This document shows positions 55,434 to 64,000 of a stretch of 64,000 bases of DNA, piece after piece. Numbering within the stretch: the first letter of the stretch is position 1; each line of letters starts with the position of its first letter. The notes beneath the pieces were generated by a model. The model was not told where the DNA came from and did no database searches. It saw only the letters and a list, made by a program, of their open reading frames with translations. The position numbers and the translations under genes are program-made. Source of the stretch: Pseudidiomarina halophila (GTDB lineage Bacteria; Pseudomonadota; Gammaproteobacteria; Enterobacterales; Alteromonadaceae); NCBI RefSeq assembly GCF_003987215.1, contig NZ_PIPW01000001.1, positions 248,001 to 312,000 of the forward strand. Reading direction: 5' to 3'.

Positions 55434-56234
55434 ATGGCGCGAGTTGTTACTAAGCCCGATACCTTAAATGAATTGAACGAGAAATTTGCGCAACAGGTTT
55501 TAACTGTACCGGTTTTCCTGAACTCCGTACCCAAATGCGGGACCCACTTGATTCGTAATATTTTTAGAATGTTTGTGCCGGTGAATCAGCAGTACCACGA
55601 CACCTTTATTCAGATCCCTGTATTACGGCAACACGTCGGCGCATTTCATTATCTGCAGCCTAAATTGAGCTGGGGACATTTACTATTTTCCGATGATTCC
55701 GCAATGGCACTGCATAAAGCAAATCACGTGGTTGTGGTGCGTGATCCCTATGACTGGGTGTTAGCGCGGGCACGTTTTTTTCTTTCCGATAACTTCCAGG
55801 GCAATTTGGAACACCTCAAAGGCGGGCAAATTTCCCTGGAAGAAATAATGAATATGATGATCTTTGGCATTCATGAAAAAGCGCCTTCATTGCAGGAAAT
55901 CTATACCCATAATGCGGTTGCCTGGCTGGGAACCGGAGTGAAAATGGTGCGCTATGAAGATCTTCTCAAGCATGTCCAGGCTCTCGACACCGATGCAGCC
56001 GAACAGTATTTCCGCGATCTGCTAAGTGTATTGCAGTTACGACAGTTTCCAGACGATTGGCGCGAGCGCGTTAAAGTTGGCTCCGATCGTGAGCAGAGCG
56101 GAACCTATCGCGATAATTTGAGTAATACAGCTTTTACGATTCCGGCGACCTTACCCGAACAACAGCGCAAGTTGGTGGAAGTCGCAGCACCAGGGCTGCG
56201 AGCATTGCTAGGATACAGCGATGCGGAAACGTAA
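55434..56234 (+). CDS. Sulfotransferase-like protein
   Basis: A soluble 266-residue protein. It keeps two PAPS-binding landmarks of sulfotransferases: the 5'-phosphosulfate loop VPKCGTHLIRN (Lys34; usual form PKSGT) and a 3'-phosphate segment VVVRDPYDW (Arg103-Asp107). GSDREQSGTYRDNL near residue 222 sits where the RKG-GDW loop is found in related enzymes, but is diverged. It could transfer sulfate from PAPS to a small molecule. Its end overlaps the halogenase by 14 bp, which points to a joint role. The substrate is unknown. Confidence 0.75.
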   Translation: MARVVTKPDTLNELNEKFAQQVLTVPVFLNSVPKCGTHLIRNIFRMFVPVNQQYHDTFIQIPVLRQHVGAFHYLQPKLSWGHLLFSDDSAMALHKANHVVVVRDPYDWVLARARFFLSDNFQGNLEHLKGGQISLEEIMNMMIFGIHEKAPSLQEIYTHNAVAWLGTGVKMVRYEDLLKHVQALDTDAAEQYFRDLLSVLQLRQFPDDWRERVKVGSDREQSGTYRDNLSNTAFTIPATLPEQQRKLVEVAAPGLRALLGYSDAET

Positions 56235-57855
56235 AATTCTGATTGTCGGTGGTGGCTCCGCAGGTTGGATGACAGCGGCGTACCTTAACGGCGCACTCAA
56301 TCAACGCGGCGAAGCCCCGCGCGTCGAGATTGAACTGCTGGAGTCGCCTGACACTCCGCGGATATCCGTAGGTGAGGCAACCATCCCATCCATGCGCCAC
56401 CTGCTGGCAGTGGTTGGAGTGGATGAAATGGAGTTCATGCGGGTCACCGAAGCGACGTTTAAGCAATCGATAAAATATGTGAACTGGGTGCATAACGATA
56501 ATTCTTTTTACCATCACCCGTTCAGCAGCATGCGCACACAGCCGATTGATTATGCAGGACAAAACTGGCTAATGAGTGATCGTAGCATACCTTTTATGGA
56601 GACCTGCTCGATACAGCCATTGGTGTGCGAGTGGGGTCGCGCGCCGCAAATGTTCGGCCAGTGGCAAATGGGGGCAAGGCTTAATTATGCGTATCAAATG
56701 AATGCGCAGAAATTTGCTGACTACCTCTGCGACTTCTCTGTAGCGCGCGGTGTGCAACATACCCTTGCCAATCTCAGTGCGGTCCAGAAACATCCGAATG
56801 GTTACATAAAGTCTGTACTCACCGACCAGGGCCAAACACTCGAGGCCGATGTCTTTGTTGATGCCACGGGCTTTCGCGCGTTGTTATTAGAAAAAGAAAT
56901 GGGCGTCGACTTCGAAGATTTCGGCAAGTATTTACTGTGTGATCGCGCAGTAACAATGCATTTACCTTACGATAAGTATTATCCGGGTAGTGTTCGGCCC
57001 TATACCACCGCAACCGCTTCATCGAACGGCTGGATATGGGATATCCCGATGCAGACGCGCCGCTCGATTGGTTATGTTCATGCCAGTGCTTTTATTGATG
57101 AAGCTGCGGCCGAGCAAGAACTGCGCGCCTACCAGGGGCCCGGTTGCGAGGATGAACCCTGTCGTTTTATTCCATTTAAGGCTGGCCGCCGGCATCAGCA
57201 ATGGGCTGGCAATTGTGTTGCTATAGGCCTGTCTGGTGGCTTTATAGAACCCCTGGAGTCGACCGGGCTCTACTTAAGTGATCTGGGGGCGGTACTGCTA
57301 GCGGAGCATTTCCCCTGGCGTGACGAAGATATGCCCAGGCTAGCAGCTCGCTATAATCGCCTGATGACAAATCGCTACTATGAAATTTTAGACTTCATCA
57401 ATATGCATTACTGCATGACTAAACGCACCGATACGGATTTCTGGCGGACCGTGCAGGAAAATGAGCATATTACCGACCGGCTGTTGGCAAAACTGAACTT
57501 TTGGCGCACTAAACCTCCTTCTGCTCATGACTTTCAGGACCAATGGTTTGCCGGCATGGCAAGTCAAGATACCACTGCCACAGGCTCTTTTGCTGACTCA
57601 AGAACTCCGATCGACACGGGAGGTCTCTGGAACCACGAGAGCTACGAGTGCATTCTGTATGGGATGGAGTTTTTACAAGCCGAGTGTGATCGGTGGTTCG
57701 GTGAACAGCGGCCGCCAACTAAGGTCCATCCAATGATTATGCAGCGTCTGCAAATGGCACGGCAAATGCTGCCGCCTCATGAAATGTGGCTGCAGCGGGC
57801 GCTGGGTATGGCCGATTATCCCACTGCAACACGTCCCAAAGGCTGGGTCGTCTAA
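56221..57855 (+). CDS. Flavin-dependent tryptophan halogenase family protein
   Basis: A 544-residue FADH2-dependent halogenase. The FAD-binding GGGSAG lies at residues 10-15. Lys81 in ATFKQSIKYVNW aligns with the catalytic lysine that carries hypohalous acid (Lys79 in PrnA). WIWDIP (271-276) is the canonical WxWxIP motif that keeps the enzyme from acting as a monooxygenase. GLSGGFIEPLESTGLYL is also conserved. The family chlorinates or brominates indoles and phenols; relatives beside TonB receptors have no proven natural substrate. A flavin reductase is not encoded nearby. Start overlaps the preceding gene by 14 bp. Confidence 0.93.
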   Translation: MRKRKILIVGGGSAGWMTAAYLNGALNQRGEAPRVEIELLESPDTPRISVGEATIPSMRHLLAVVGVDEMEFMRVTEATFKQSIKYVNWVHNDNSFYHHPFSSMRTQPIDYAGQNWLMSDRSIPFMETCSIQPLVCEWGRAPQMFGQWQMGARLNYAYQMNAQKFADYLCDFSVARGVQHTLANLSAVQKHPNGYIKSVLTDQGQTLEADVFVDATGFRALLLEKEMGVDFEDFGKYLLCDRAVTMHLPYDKYYPGSVRPYTTATASSNGWIWDIPMQTRRSIGYVHASAFIDEAAAEQELRAYQGPGCEDEPCRFIPFKAGRRHQQWAGNCVAIGLSGGFIEPLESTGLYLSDLGAVLLAEHFPWRDEDMPRLAARYNRLMTNRYYEILDFINMHYCMTKRTDTDFWRTVQENEHITDRLLAKLNFWRTKPPSAHDFQDQWFAGMASQDTTATGSFADSRTPIDTGGLWNHESYECILYGMEFLQAECDRWFGEQRPPTKVHPMIMQRLQMARQMLPPHEMWLQRALGMADYPTATRPKGWVV

Positions 57856-57937
57856 AATAATTTGTTCGGCACGCTTGTAATCGCTGATCTCAACCCCATT
57901 AATCAGTCATCTTAACGAGAATTCCCTGCGGAAGGTA

Positions 57938-57964
57938 TTGAAAAGCAGTCAATGCCCCCCATAT
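57938..57964 (+). promoter_or_regulatory. Heat-shock (sigma-32) promoter of dnaK
   Basis: TTGAAA at 57938-57943 and CCCCATAT at 57957-57964, spaced 13 bp, are a perfect match to the RpoH consensus. They lie 46 bp upstream of the dnaK ATG. Confidence 0.93.
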
Positions 57965-58009
57965 CAGGAATAACGAATTAGTTTTGAATGTTGGAGTTGG
58001 AGACAAAAC

Positions 58010-59935
58010 ATGGGCAAAATTATTGGAATAGATTTAGGTACCACAAACTCTTGTGTAGCTGTGTTAGACGGCGACAAGCCACGGGTCATTGAAAATGCTG
58101 AAGGCGATCGCACGACACCTTCGGTTGTTGCGTTCACTGATGATGGCGAAACTTTGGTTGGACAACCAGCTAAACGCCAGGCAGTAACCAACCCGAATAA
58201 AACCTTGTTTGCGATTAAGCGCTTGATTGGACGTCGTTTTAAAGACGAGGAAGTCCAGCGCGACATCGGCATTATGCCGTACAAGATCATTGAAGCTGAA
58301 AACGGTGATGCCTGGGTCGAAATTAACGACGACAAGAAAGCACCACCGCAAATTTCTGCAGAAATTCTGAAGAAAATGAAGAAAACTGCAGAGGACTTTC
58401 TTGGCGAAAAAGTAACCGAGGCGGTTATCACCGTGCCGGCTTACTTTAACGACGCTCAGCGTCAGGCAACCAAAGATGCTGGTCGTATCGCCGGGCTTGA
58501 AGTGAAGCGTATTATAAACGAGCCGACAGCGGCGGCGTTGGCTTATGGCCTTGATAAGAAGAAAGGCGATAACACCATCGCAGTTTATGACTTAGGTGGT
58601 GGTACGTTCGACATCTCGATCATCGAAATTGATGAAGTAGAAGGCGAACATACCTTTGAAGTATTGGCGACCAACGGTAATACCCACCTTGGTGGTGAAG
58701 ACTTTGATAACCGCTTGATTAACTATCTGGTTGAGCAGTTCAACAAAGACCAGGGTATTGATTTACGCAAAGATCCACTGGCGATGCAGCGTCTGAAAGA
58801 AGCTGCAGAGAAAGCCAAAATCGAATTGTCGTCTGCGCAACAGACCGAAGTAAACCTGCCGTATATTACTGCAGACAATACTGGTCCGAAGCACTTAGCG
58901 ATTAAAGTAACGCGGGCGAAGCTGGAATCATTGGTTGAAGATCTGATCACCAAAACACTTGAGCCAGTTAAACAGGCTCTTGCTGACGCTGACCTTTCGG
59001 TAAGCGACATCCAGGATATTATCCTGGTCGGTGGTCAAACACGTATGCCGAAGGTATTACAGGCAGTGACGGACTACTTCGGTAAAGAACCGCGTCGTGA
59101 CGTTAACCCTGATGAAGCTGTGGCCGTAGGTGCAGCCGTTCAGGCAGGTGTCCTGCAGGGTGATGTAAAAGACGTATTGCTGCTTGACGTTACTCCGTTG
59201 TCACTGGGTATCGAAACCATGGGCGGCGTAATGACCAAGTTGATCGAGAAGAACACGACGATTCCGACCAAACAGTCGCAAACGTTCTCGACCGCTGACG
59301 ACAACCAATCGGCTGTAACCGTGCATGTATTGCAGGGTGAGCGTAAGCGCGGTGCTGATAACAAGTCGCTGGGTCAGTTTAACCTTGAAGGTATCCGTCC
59401 GGCACCTCGTGGCGTACCGCAAATTGAAGTCACTTTTGACCTCGATGCTGACGGTATTCTGCATGTATCGGCGAAAGACAAAGACACCGGTAAAGAACAG
59501 AAGATCACCATTAAAGCATCTTCTGGTCTGAGCGATGAAGATGTCGAGAAAATGGTTCGCGATGCCGAAGCGCACGCTGAAGAAGATCGTAAGTTCGAGG
59601 AAATGGTACAAGTACGCAACCAGGCGGATGCATTGGTTCACGCGACCCGGAAGCAGATTGACGAAGTCGGTGATGCCTTAGATAGCGCTGAGAAAGAGAA
59701 AATCGAAGCAGCTATCGGCGAACTTGAAACTGCCGTGAAGAGCAACGATAAAGAACAGATCGAAGCGAAGCAGCAGGCGTTAATTGAAGCCTCCAGTAAG
59801 CTGATGGAAGCAGCGCAGCAACAGGCACAGCAACAGCAAGGTGCTGAAGGCGGTGCTGGTGGCCAGCAAGCGAAGCAAGACGATGACGTCGTGGATGCTG
59901 AGTTTGAAGAAGTCAAAGACGACGAGAAGAAATAA
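58010..59935 (+). CDS. dnaK: Chaperone protein DnaK (Hsp70)
   Basis: DnaK binds exposed hydrophobic stretches of client proteins in an ATP-driven cycle with DnaJ and GrpE. The ATPase domain has [28 protein letters not shown] and [12 protein letters not shown]. The substrate-binding domain follows, then a lid with a Gln/Gly-rich tail and acidic end ([13 protein letters not shown]). The 641-residue length is normal. GrpE (51529) and DnaJ (60047) lie close on the same strand. Confidence 0.98.
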   Translation: MGKIIGIDLGTTNSCVAVLDGDKPRVIENAEGDRTTPSVVAFTDDGETLVGQPAKRQAVTNPNKTLFAIKRLIGRRFKDEEVQRDIGIMPYKIIEAENGDAWVEINDDKKAPPQISAEILKKMKKTAEDFLGEKVTEAVITVPAYFNDAQRQATKDAGRIAGLEVKRIINEPTAAALAYGLDKKKGDNTIAVYDLGGGTFDISIIEIDEVEGEHTFEVLATNGNTHLGGEDFDNRLINYLVEQFNKDQGIDLRKDPLAMQRLKEAAEKAKIELSSAQQTEVNLPYITADNTGPKHLAIKVTRAKLESLVEDLITKTLEPVKQALADADLSVSDIQDIILVGGQTRMPKVLQAVTDYFGKEPRRDVNPDEAVAVGAAVQAGVLQGDVKDVLLLDVTPLSLGIETMGGVMTKLIEKNTTIPTKQSQTFSTADDNQSAVTVHVLQGERKRGADNKSLGQFNLEGIRPAPRGVPQIEVTFDLDADGILHVSAKDKDTGKEQKITIKASSGLSDEDVEKMVRDAEAHAEEDRKFEEMVQVRNQADALVHATRKQIDEVGDALDSAEKEKIEAAIGELETAVKSNDKEQIEAKQQALIEASSKLMEAAQQQAQQQQGAEGGAGGQQAKQDDDVVDAEFEEVKDDEKK

Positions 59936-59968
59936 TCATACGCCCACCGGGTGTCTGTGATAACAACG

Positions 59969-59998
59969 CACGGGGGTTGCCAGCAGGTGGCCTCCGTG
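59969..59998 (+). other. Hairpin in the dnaK-dnaJ gap
   Basis: CACGGGGGTTGCC and GGTGGCCTCCGTG pair over 13 positions (four G-T wobbles) around an AGCA loop. No T-run follows directly, so it may adjust dnaJ expression or stabilise the dnaK mRNA end rather than terminate fully. Confidence 0.5.
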
Positions 59999-60046
59999 TA
60001 TTTGTTTGCGGACTTAGCTAAATAGGAAAGTGGAAGACGCAATATT

Positions 60047-61189
60047 ATGGCGAAACCAGATTTGTATGAAGTGCTGGGCGTAAGCAGAGATGCTAGCGAA
60101 CGCGACATCAAGAAAGCCTACAAACGCATGGCAATGAAATATCACCCGGATCGTACCAAGGGTGATAAAGACCTCGAACTGAAGTTCAAAGAGGTTAAAA
60201 CGGCCTACGAAGTGCTTTCAGATCCGCAAAAACGGGCAGCTTATGACCAGTACGGTCATTCCGCATTTGAACAAGGTCAGGGTGGCTTTGGTGGCGGCGG
60301 TGCCGGAGCAGCGGATTTTGCCGATATTTTTGGTGATGTGTTCGGTGATATCTTTGGTGGCGGCGGTCGACGTGGTCGGGCGCAGGCAGCACGCGGCGCT
60401 GATTTGCGCTATAACCTCGAACTGTCACTGGAAGAGGCTGTACGCGGTAAAGAAGTCGATCTGAAGATCCCTAAATTAACGGAATGCGACGATTGTGATG
60501 GTTCAGGCGCTCGCGCAGGTTCAAGTGCTGAAACCTGTTCACACTGTCACGGTAGTGGCCAGATACAGATGCGGCAGGGTTTCTTTGCGGTGCAACAACC
60601 CTGTCCTCACTGTCGTGGTCGCGGTAAGGTCATTAAAGATCCGTGCCGCACCTGTCATGGTGAAGGACGCGTTGAACGCACGAAAACATTGAATGTGAAG
60701 ATTCCTGCTGGAGTGGATACTGGTGATCGTATTCGCCTGAATGGCGAAGGAGAAGCCGGCGAAATGGGCGCTCCTCCGGGCGATTTATACGTTCAGGTAC
60801 ATGTTCGCGAGCACCCAATTTTCAAGCGGGATGGCAATAACCTGTATTGTGAAGTACCTTTAAGTTTCACCCATGCGGCATTAGGCGGTGAAATTCAGGT
60901 ACCGACGCTGGAAGGCAAAGTGAACCTGAAAATCCCCGCCGAAACCCAAACCGGCAAGCTTTTCCGCTTACGCGGTAAAGGTGTTCGTTCAGTTCGTACC
61001 GGGGCGGTGGGTGATTTGATATGTAAGGTTGTCATCGAGACACCTGTGAATCTATCTGATGAGCAACGTGATTTGTTGCGGCAGCTCGATAAGTCAATGG
61101 GCACAGGCGATGAAGCAGCACGCTATCGGCCAAAAGAAAAAGGCTTTTTTGATGGGGTGAAGCGCTTCTTTGACGATCTCCGCGGATAA
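60047..61189 (+). CDS. dnaJ: Chaperone protein DnaJ (Hsp40)
   Basis: DnaJ delivers clients to DnaK and stimulates its ATPase. The J-domain (about 1-70) has the HPD motif in [11 protein letters not shown] Gly/Phe-rich linker follows, then the zinc domain with four repeats: [24 protein letters not shown] and CRTCHGEG. The C-terminal client-binding domains end at 380 residues, as in E. coli (376). The distance from dnaK is 111 bp, with a hairpin in the gap. Confidence 0.98.
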   Translation: MAKPDLYEVLGVSRDASERDIKKAYKRMAMKYHPDRTKGDKDLELKFKEVKTAYEVLSDPQKRAAYDQYGHSAFEQGQGGFGGGGAGAADFADIFGDVFGDIFGGGGRRGRAQAARGADLRYNLELSLEEAVRGKEVDLKIPKLTECDDCDGSGARAGSSAETCSHCHGSGQIQMRQGFFAVQQPCPHCRGRGKVIKDPCRTCHGEGRVERTKTLNVKIPAGVDTGDRIRLNGEGEAGEMGAPPGDLYVQVHVREHPIFKRDGNNLYCEVPLSFTHAALGGEIQVPTLEGKVNLKIPAETQTGKLFRLRGKGVRSVRTGAVGDLICKVVIETPVNLSDEQRDLLRQLDKSMGTGDEAARYRPKEKGFFDGVKRFFDDLRG

Positions 61190-61220
61190 GCGTTTTAACA
61201 AGCTAAACTGGAGTAAAGCG

Positions 61221-62018
61221 ATGCGCACGTTAAAGTTCGGACTCATTGCCACGGCCCTTGTGGGTCTGGTGGCATGTACGCAATCACCAACAGGTCGATC
61301 GCAGTTACAGCTGTTCAGTAGCGATGAAATCGCTCAGCTAGGTGCGCAAAGCTACAATACCCTCAAAGAGAAAGAGAAGATCTCGACCGACCCGGCCATA
61401 AACCGGTACGTACAATGTATCTCTGATGATCTCATTGCTGCGTTGCCGTCACCCTGGGCGCAACAGCAGTGGGAAGTCACCGTCTTTGATAGCGAGGCGG
61501 TTAACGCCTTCGCTTTGCCAGGTGGCAAAATTGGCGTTTACACGGGATTGATTGAAGTTGCAGAAAACGCTTCTCAGTTAGCGGCTGTCATTGGTCACGA
61601 AATTGGTCACGTGATCGCAGGTCATAGTAACGAACGGATGTCGAATCAGTTTGCCGCTGGCCTTGGTCTACAGCTCGGCGGAGCGCTGATTGGCCAGGAA
61701 ATGGAAAGTGAACAGGCCGCGATGGTGATGGGCGTGCTGGGCCTTGGTGTACAACTTGGCTACATTTTGCCTTATTCGCGCATCCATGAAAGTGAATCTG
61801 ATGAGCTGGGTCTGCGTTATATGGCTGCGGCAGGTTATGATCCCCGTGAGGCCGCTGAGTTGTGGCGTAACATGGCGAAGCAGGGTGGGCCGAAGCCACC
61901 GGAATTTCTCTCCACCCACCCATCACCACAAACCCGTGTTGATAAACTGGAAGAGTTAGCTGTCGACGCAATGAGCACCTATCGTCAGGCGCCAAAAGCC
62001 AGTTGCCGCAAACCCTAA
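61221..62018 (+). CDS. M48 family metalloprotease lipoprotein (LoiP/YggG-like)
   Basis: A 265-residue outer-membrane-type lipoprotein protease. The lipobox is LVACTQS. The zinc motif HEIGH lies in AVIGHEIGHVIAGHSNERM, with a third ligand Glu in ESESDELGLRYMAAAGYDP. LSTHPSPQTRVDKL is the conserved C-terminal motif of the LoiP/BepA group. ATG at 61221 has GGAG upstream; an in-frame start at 61170 overlaps dnaJ and would displace the signal peptide. Likely role is periplasmic quality control. Location after dnaJ is consistent with a stress role. Confidence 0.88.
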   Translation: MRTLKFGLIATALVGLVACTQSPTGRSQLQLFSSDEIAQLGAQSYNTLKEKEKISTDPAINRYVQCISDDLIAALPSPWAQQQWEVTVFDSEAVNAFALPGGKIGVYTGLIEVAENASQLAAVIGHEIGHVIAGHSNERMSNQFAAGLGLQLGGALIGQEMESEQAAMVMGVLGLGVQLGYILPYSRIHESESDELGLRYMAAAGYDPREAAELWRNMAKQGGPKPPEFLSTHPSPQTRVDKLEELAVDAMSTYRQAPKASCRKP

Positions 62019-62025
62019 CAGCCCG

Positions 62026-62046
62026 GCGGCCGCACCCCGCGGCCGC
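62026..62046 (+). terminator. GC-rich hairpin after the M48 gene, possible terminator
   Basis: GCGGCCGC and GCGGCCGC pair over 8 bp around an ACCCC loop, followed by TTTATTA. The stem is very stable, but the T-run is short. Confidence 0.5.
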
Positions 62047-62104
62047 TTTATTAGGTGTTTAAACGAACAGCGTAGCGTACGAACAGTGAGACGTAGTCGA
62101 ACGT

Positions 62105-62132
62105 ACGAATAACGAATAACGAATATCGAATA
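62105..62132. repeat. Short tandem repeat, 7-bp unit ACGAATA x4
   Basis: ACGAATA is repeated four times (three perfect, the last TCGAATA) in the intergenic gap between the M48 and symporter genes. Just upstream (62063-62104) are imperfect copies of CGAACAG and ACGTAGTCGAACGTACG-like sequence. The whole 62047-62204 gap shows no gene; it may be a dispersed intergenic repeat. Confidence 0.7.
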
Positions 62133-62204
62133 ACCAATCGTTCTAATCCTATCCCACGCATCCCCCGTACAATAGATTCTTTTTGACGATCGACGAGAGG
62201 ATCT

Positions 62205-63440
62205 ATGCTCAAAACCTGGTTTGCAATTCCGTTCTGGCAACGGGTGCTGGGTGCTTTTGTTCTTGGTGTGACCGCGGGACTCCTGGTGCCGGATTTCGCC
62301 GTGGCGCTGAAGCCCTTAGGTGACCTGTTTATTCAAGCTTTAAAGATGCTGGTGGCGCCGCTGATCTTCTGTGCCATCGTTAATGCAATTTTACAGTTTG
62401 GTGAAAATGAAAGGCTGGGGAAAATCGGCGCGCAGACCGTTGGTTTGTTCTTGCTGACAGCTGTGCTTGCCAGCATTATTGGCTTAGCCGTAGGTAGTTT
62501 GCTGGATGTCTCGCCGACGCAAAATCTGACAGCTGCTGCGGATTACCAGGAGAAGGTTGTCCCGGGCCCAATCGCCGTATTCCTCAATATGATACCGAGC
62601 AATCCATTTGCGGCATTGAGTGAAGGTAAAATTCTACAAATTGTTGTTTTCGCGGCTCTAGTCGGTATTGCAATCCGACAGGTAGGCGCGCCGGCACAAG
62701 CCCTTGGTAACGTTTTACAGGCAGGCGCTCAGGTGATGTACCGCATCACCAAAATGGTACTGGAGCTGACGCCGCTGGGTGTGCTTGGGTTAATGGCCTG
62801 GGTGGTCGGTAGCTATGGTCTGAGCAGTCTTGCGCCGCTGGCTGTGTTTGTTGGCGCTATCTATCTGGCATGTCTGATTCACATCATCTTTGTCTACGGA
62901 ACCATGGTGCGGCTGGCGGGCATGTCGCCGTGGTATTTCTTTAAATCTGTGTTCTCAGCACAATTGGTGGCTTATACCACCTGCAGTAGCTTTGGCACCA
63001 TTCCCGCAGCGCATCAGGCAATTACCGAACGCCTTGGTGTAAAAAAATCGTACGCGAGCTTTGTCTTGCCCCTTGGCGCGACCATCAATATGGATGGTTG
63101 CGGCGGTATTTATCCTGCAATTGCTGCGATTTTCATTGCCCAGTTGTACGGCATCCCGCTGGACTGGATGGACTACCTGCTGATTACCGGCACTGCGACG
63201 CTGGCCTCAATCGGCACCGCTGGTGTGCCGGGGACAGCGCTGGTAATGCTGACGGTTACTTTAAACGTTATCGGTTTACCTCTCGAAGGTATTGCCTTCA
63301 TTGCCGCTATTGATCGAATTATCGACATGGCACGCACCGCAACCAACGTTACCGGCGATATGGCGGTTGCAGTTGTGCTGGGGCGTGACGATAATAGGGC
63401 TAATGAAGATTTTGTCGGCAGGGCGCAGGAACAGTCATGA
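62205..63440 (+). CDS. Dicarboxylate/amino acid:cation symporter (DAACS family)
   Basis: A 411-residue transporter of the GltP/GltT/DctA family that imports glutamate, aspartate or C4-dicarboxylates with Na+ or H+. About eight membrane helices and two re-entrant loops are seen. Signatures are the Ser-rich TTCSSFGTIPAA loop, GATINMDGCGGIYPAI (the NMDG cation site) and AGVPGTALVMLTVTLN. Arg in the last helix (RIIDMARTATNVTGD) favours acidic amino acids or dicarboxylates. Its stop overlaps the dapB start (ATGA). Confidence 0.92.
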   Translation: MLKTWFAIPFWQRVLGAFVLGVTAGLLVPDFAVALKPLGDLFIQALKMLVAPLIFCAIVNAILQFGENERLGKIGAQTVGLFLLTAVLASIIGLAVGSLLDVSPTQNLTAAADYQEKVVPGPIAVFLNMIPSNPFAALSEGKILQIVVFAALVGIAIRQVGAPAQALGNVLQAGAQVMYRITKMVLELTPLGVLGLMAWVVGSYGLSSLAPLAVFVGAIYLACLIHIIFVYGTMVRLAGMSPWYFFKSVFSAQLVAYTTCSSFGTIPAAHQAITERLGVKKSYASFVLPLGATINMDGCGGIYPAIAAIFIAQLYGIPLDWMDYLLITGTATLASIGTAGVPGTALVMLTVTLNVIGLPLEGIAFIAAIDRIIDMARTATNVTGDMAVAVVLGRDDNRANEDFVGRAQEQS

Positions 63441-64000
63441 AAATAGCGGTTATTGGTGCCAGTGGGCGCATGGGGCAAGCGGTAATGACCGAGCTTGCGG
63501 AGCAACAGTTGAGCTGCAGTGCGGCAATTGTTGCCGCCGGCTCAAAGCATGTTGGTAAAACGGTTACGCAATTCGCTGAGCAGGGTTTATGTTTCAGCGA
63601 TGGTAGTGACCTTAGTGCTGCTGAAGTTGATGTCTTCATCGATTTTAGTCTGCCGGAAGCTCTAGCGCATAACCTGACTCTCGCGCAGCGCTTAGGCGCT
63701 GCTATTGTGGTCTGTACTACTGGTTTAACTGATGCGCAACGGGCGCTAATAACTGAAGCGGCGCAATCTGTGCCGGTACTCTACGCAGCTAATACCAGTG
63801 TCGGTATTTGTGTCATGGAGCAGCTGGTCGCATTAGCCAGTGCTGCGCTGCCTGCTGCTGACGTAGAGATTGTGGAAGCTCATCATCAAGCAAAACGTGA
63901 TGCTCCTTCGGGAACCGCGTTGGTGTTAGCGGCAGCCGCGGCTAACGGCCGCGGAGAGCAGCTTGCGAAGCTTAATGCCGGATTACGTGGTGCCGGGCAA
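63437..64000 (+). CDS. dapB: 4-hydroxy-tetrahydrodipicolinate reductase, N-terminal part (runs off the window)
   Basis: DapB reduces the product of DapA to tetrahydrodipicolinate in lysine and diaminopimelate synthesis. The visible 188 residues begin MKIAVIGASGRMGQAV (NAD(P)-binding GxxGxMG) and include VDVFIDFS, VVCTTGLTDAQ and the catalytic EIVEAHHQAKRDAPSGTAL. No stop occurs before the window edge. Its ATG overlaps the symporter stop, so the two are translationally coupled. In many gamma-proteobacteria dapB follows dnaJ directly; here two genes lie between. Confidence 0.96.
   Translation, partial: MKIAVIGASGRMGQAVMTELAEQQLSCSAAIVAAGSKHVGKTVTQFAEQGLCFSDGSDLSAAEVDVFIDFSLPEALAHNLTLAQRLGAAIVVCTTGLTDAQRALITEAAQSVPVLYAANTSVGICVMEQLVALASAALPAADVEIVEAHHQAKRDAPSGTALVLAAAAANGRGEQLAKLNAGLRGAGQ

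Noticed and set aside
62105-62132. Short repeats considered as a CRISPR array
   Set aside because: The unit is 7 bp, with no spacers and no cas genes.

Overview
The window reads as a stretch of chromosome from a marine gammaproteobacterium of the order Alteromonadales. The gene order and protein sequences fit the Idiomarina/Pseudidiomarina/Aliidiomarina group best, but that placement is inferred from synteny and protein character, not from a database search. Most of it is housekeeping sequence in conserved gamma-proteobacterial order: asd(end)-fimV-truA-accD-folC-dedD-cvpA-purF; tig-clpP-clpX-lon-hupB-ppiD; fadI-fadJ; bamE-recN-nadK divergent from grpE; and dnaK-dnaJ ... dapB(start).

Layout. 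1-7946: asd tail, FimV, tRNA pseudouridine, fatty-acid, folate and purine genes, all on the + strand. 8016-9362: an isolated astB on the - strand. 9598-12231: topA. 12336-20451: a ten-gene, tightly overlapping type IVb pilus operon that resembles the R64/IncI1 thin-pilus (PilL/N/O/P/Q/R/S/V) locus but ends with a TadE-like gene and lacks PilT, PilU and shufflon genes. 20448-21308: folD (-). 21563-21945: tRNA cluster Pro-Arg-His-Pro. 22115-23245: GAF-GGDEF protein. 23356-31819: trigger factor, ClpP, ClpX, Lon, HU, tRNA-Asp and PpiD. 31900-38920: a MoxR-DUF58-DUF4381-BatA-BatB/C-BatD operon (-). 39080-42522: fadIJ, followed by a 65-residue membrane protein. 42781-48211: a Y_Y_Y-PAS-GGDEF-EAL protein and an M16 protease (-). 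48264-52209: bamE, recN, nadK (-) and grpE (+). 52385-57855: TonB-dependent receptor, sulfotransferase-like protein and flavin-dependent halogenase. 58010-61189: dnaK and dnaJ. 61221-64000: a LoiP-like M48 lipoprotein protease, a dicarboxylate/amino acid symporter and the start of dapB.

Regulation is unusually legible. Near-consensus heat-shock (sigma-32) promoters lie upstream of lon, grpE and dnaK. The recN promoter carries a LexA box plus three half-sites at exact 11-bp spacing. hupB has a good sigma-70 promoter covered by an inverted repeat, and its mRNA should run into tRNA-Asp. A FadR-like palindrome sits just downstream of the fadI -10. The tRNA cluster has a strong promoter with a GC-rich discriminator.

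The two accessory regions most worth following are the chromosomal R64-type pilus operon with a cysteine-free pilin and a TadE partner (12336-20451), and the receptor/sulfotransferase/halogenase set inserted between the chaperone genes grpE and dnaK (52385-57855), whose substrate cannot be read from sequence.
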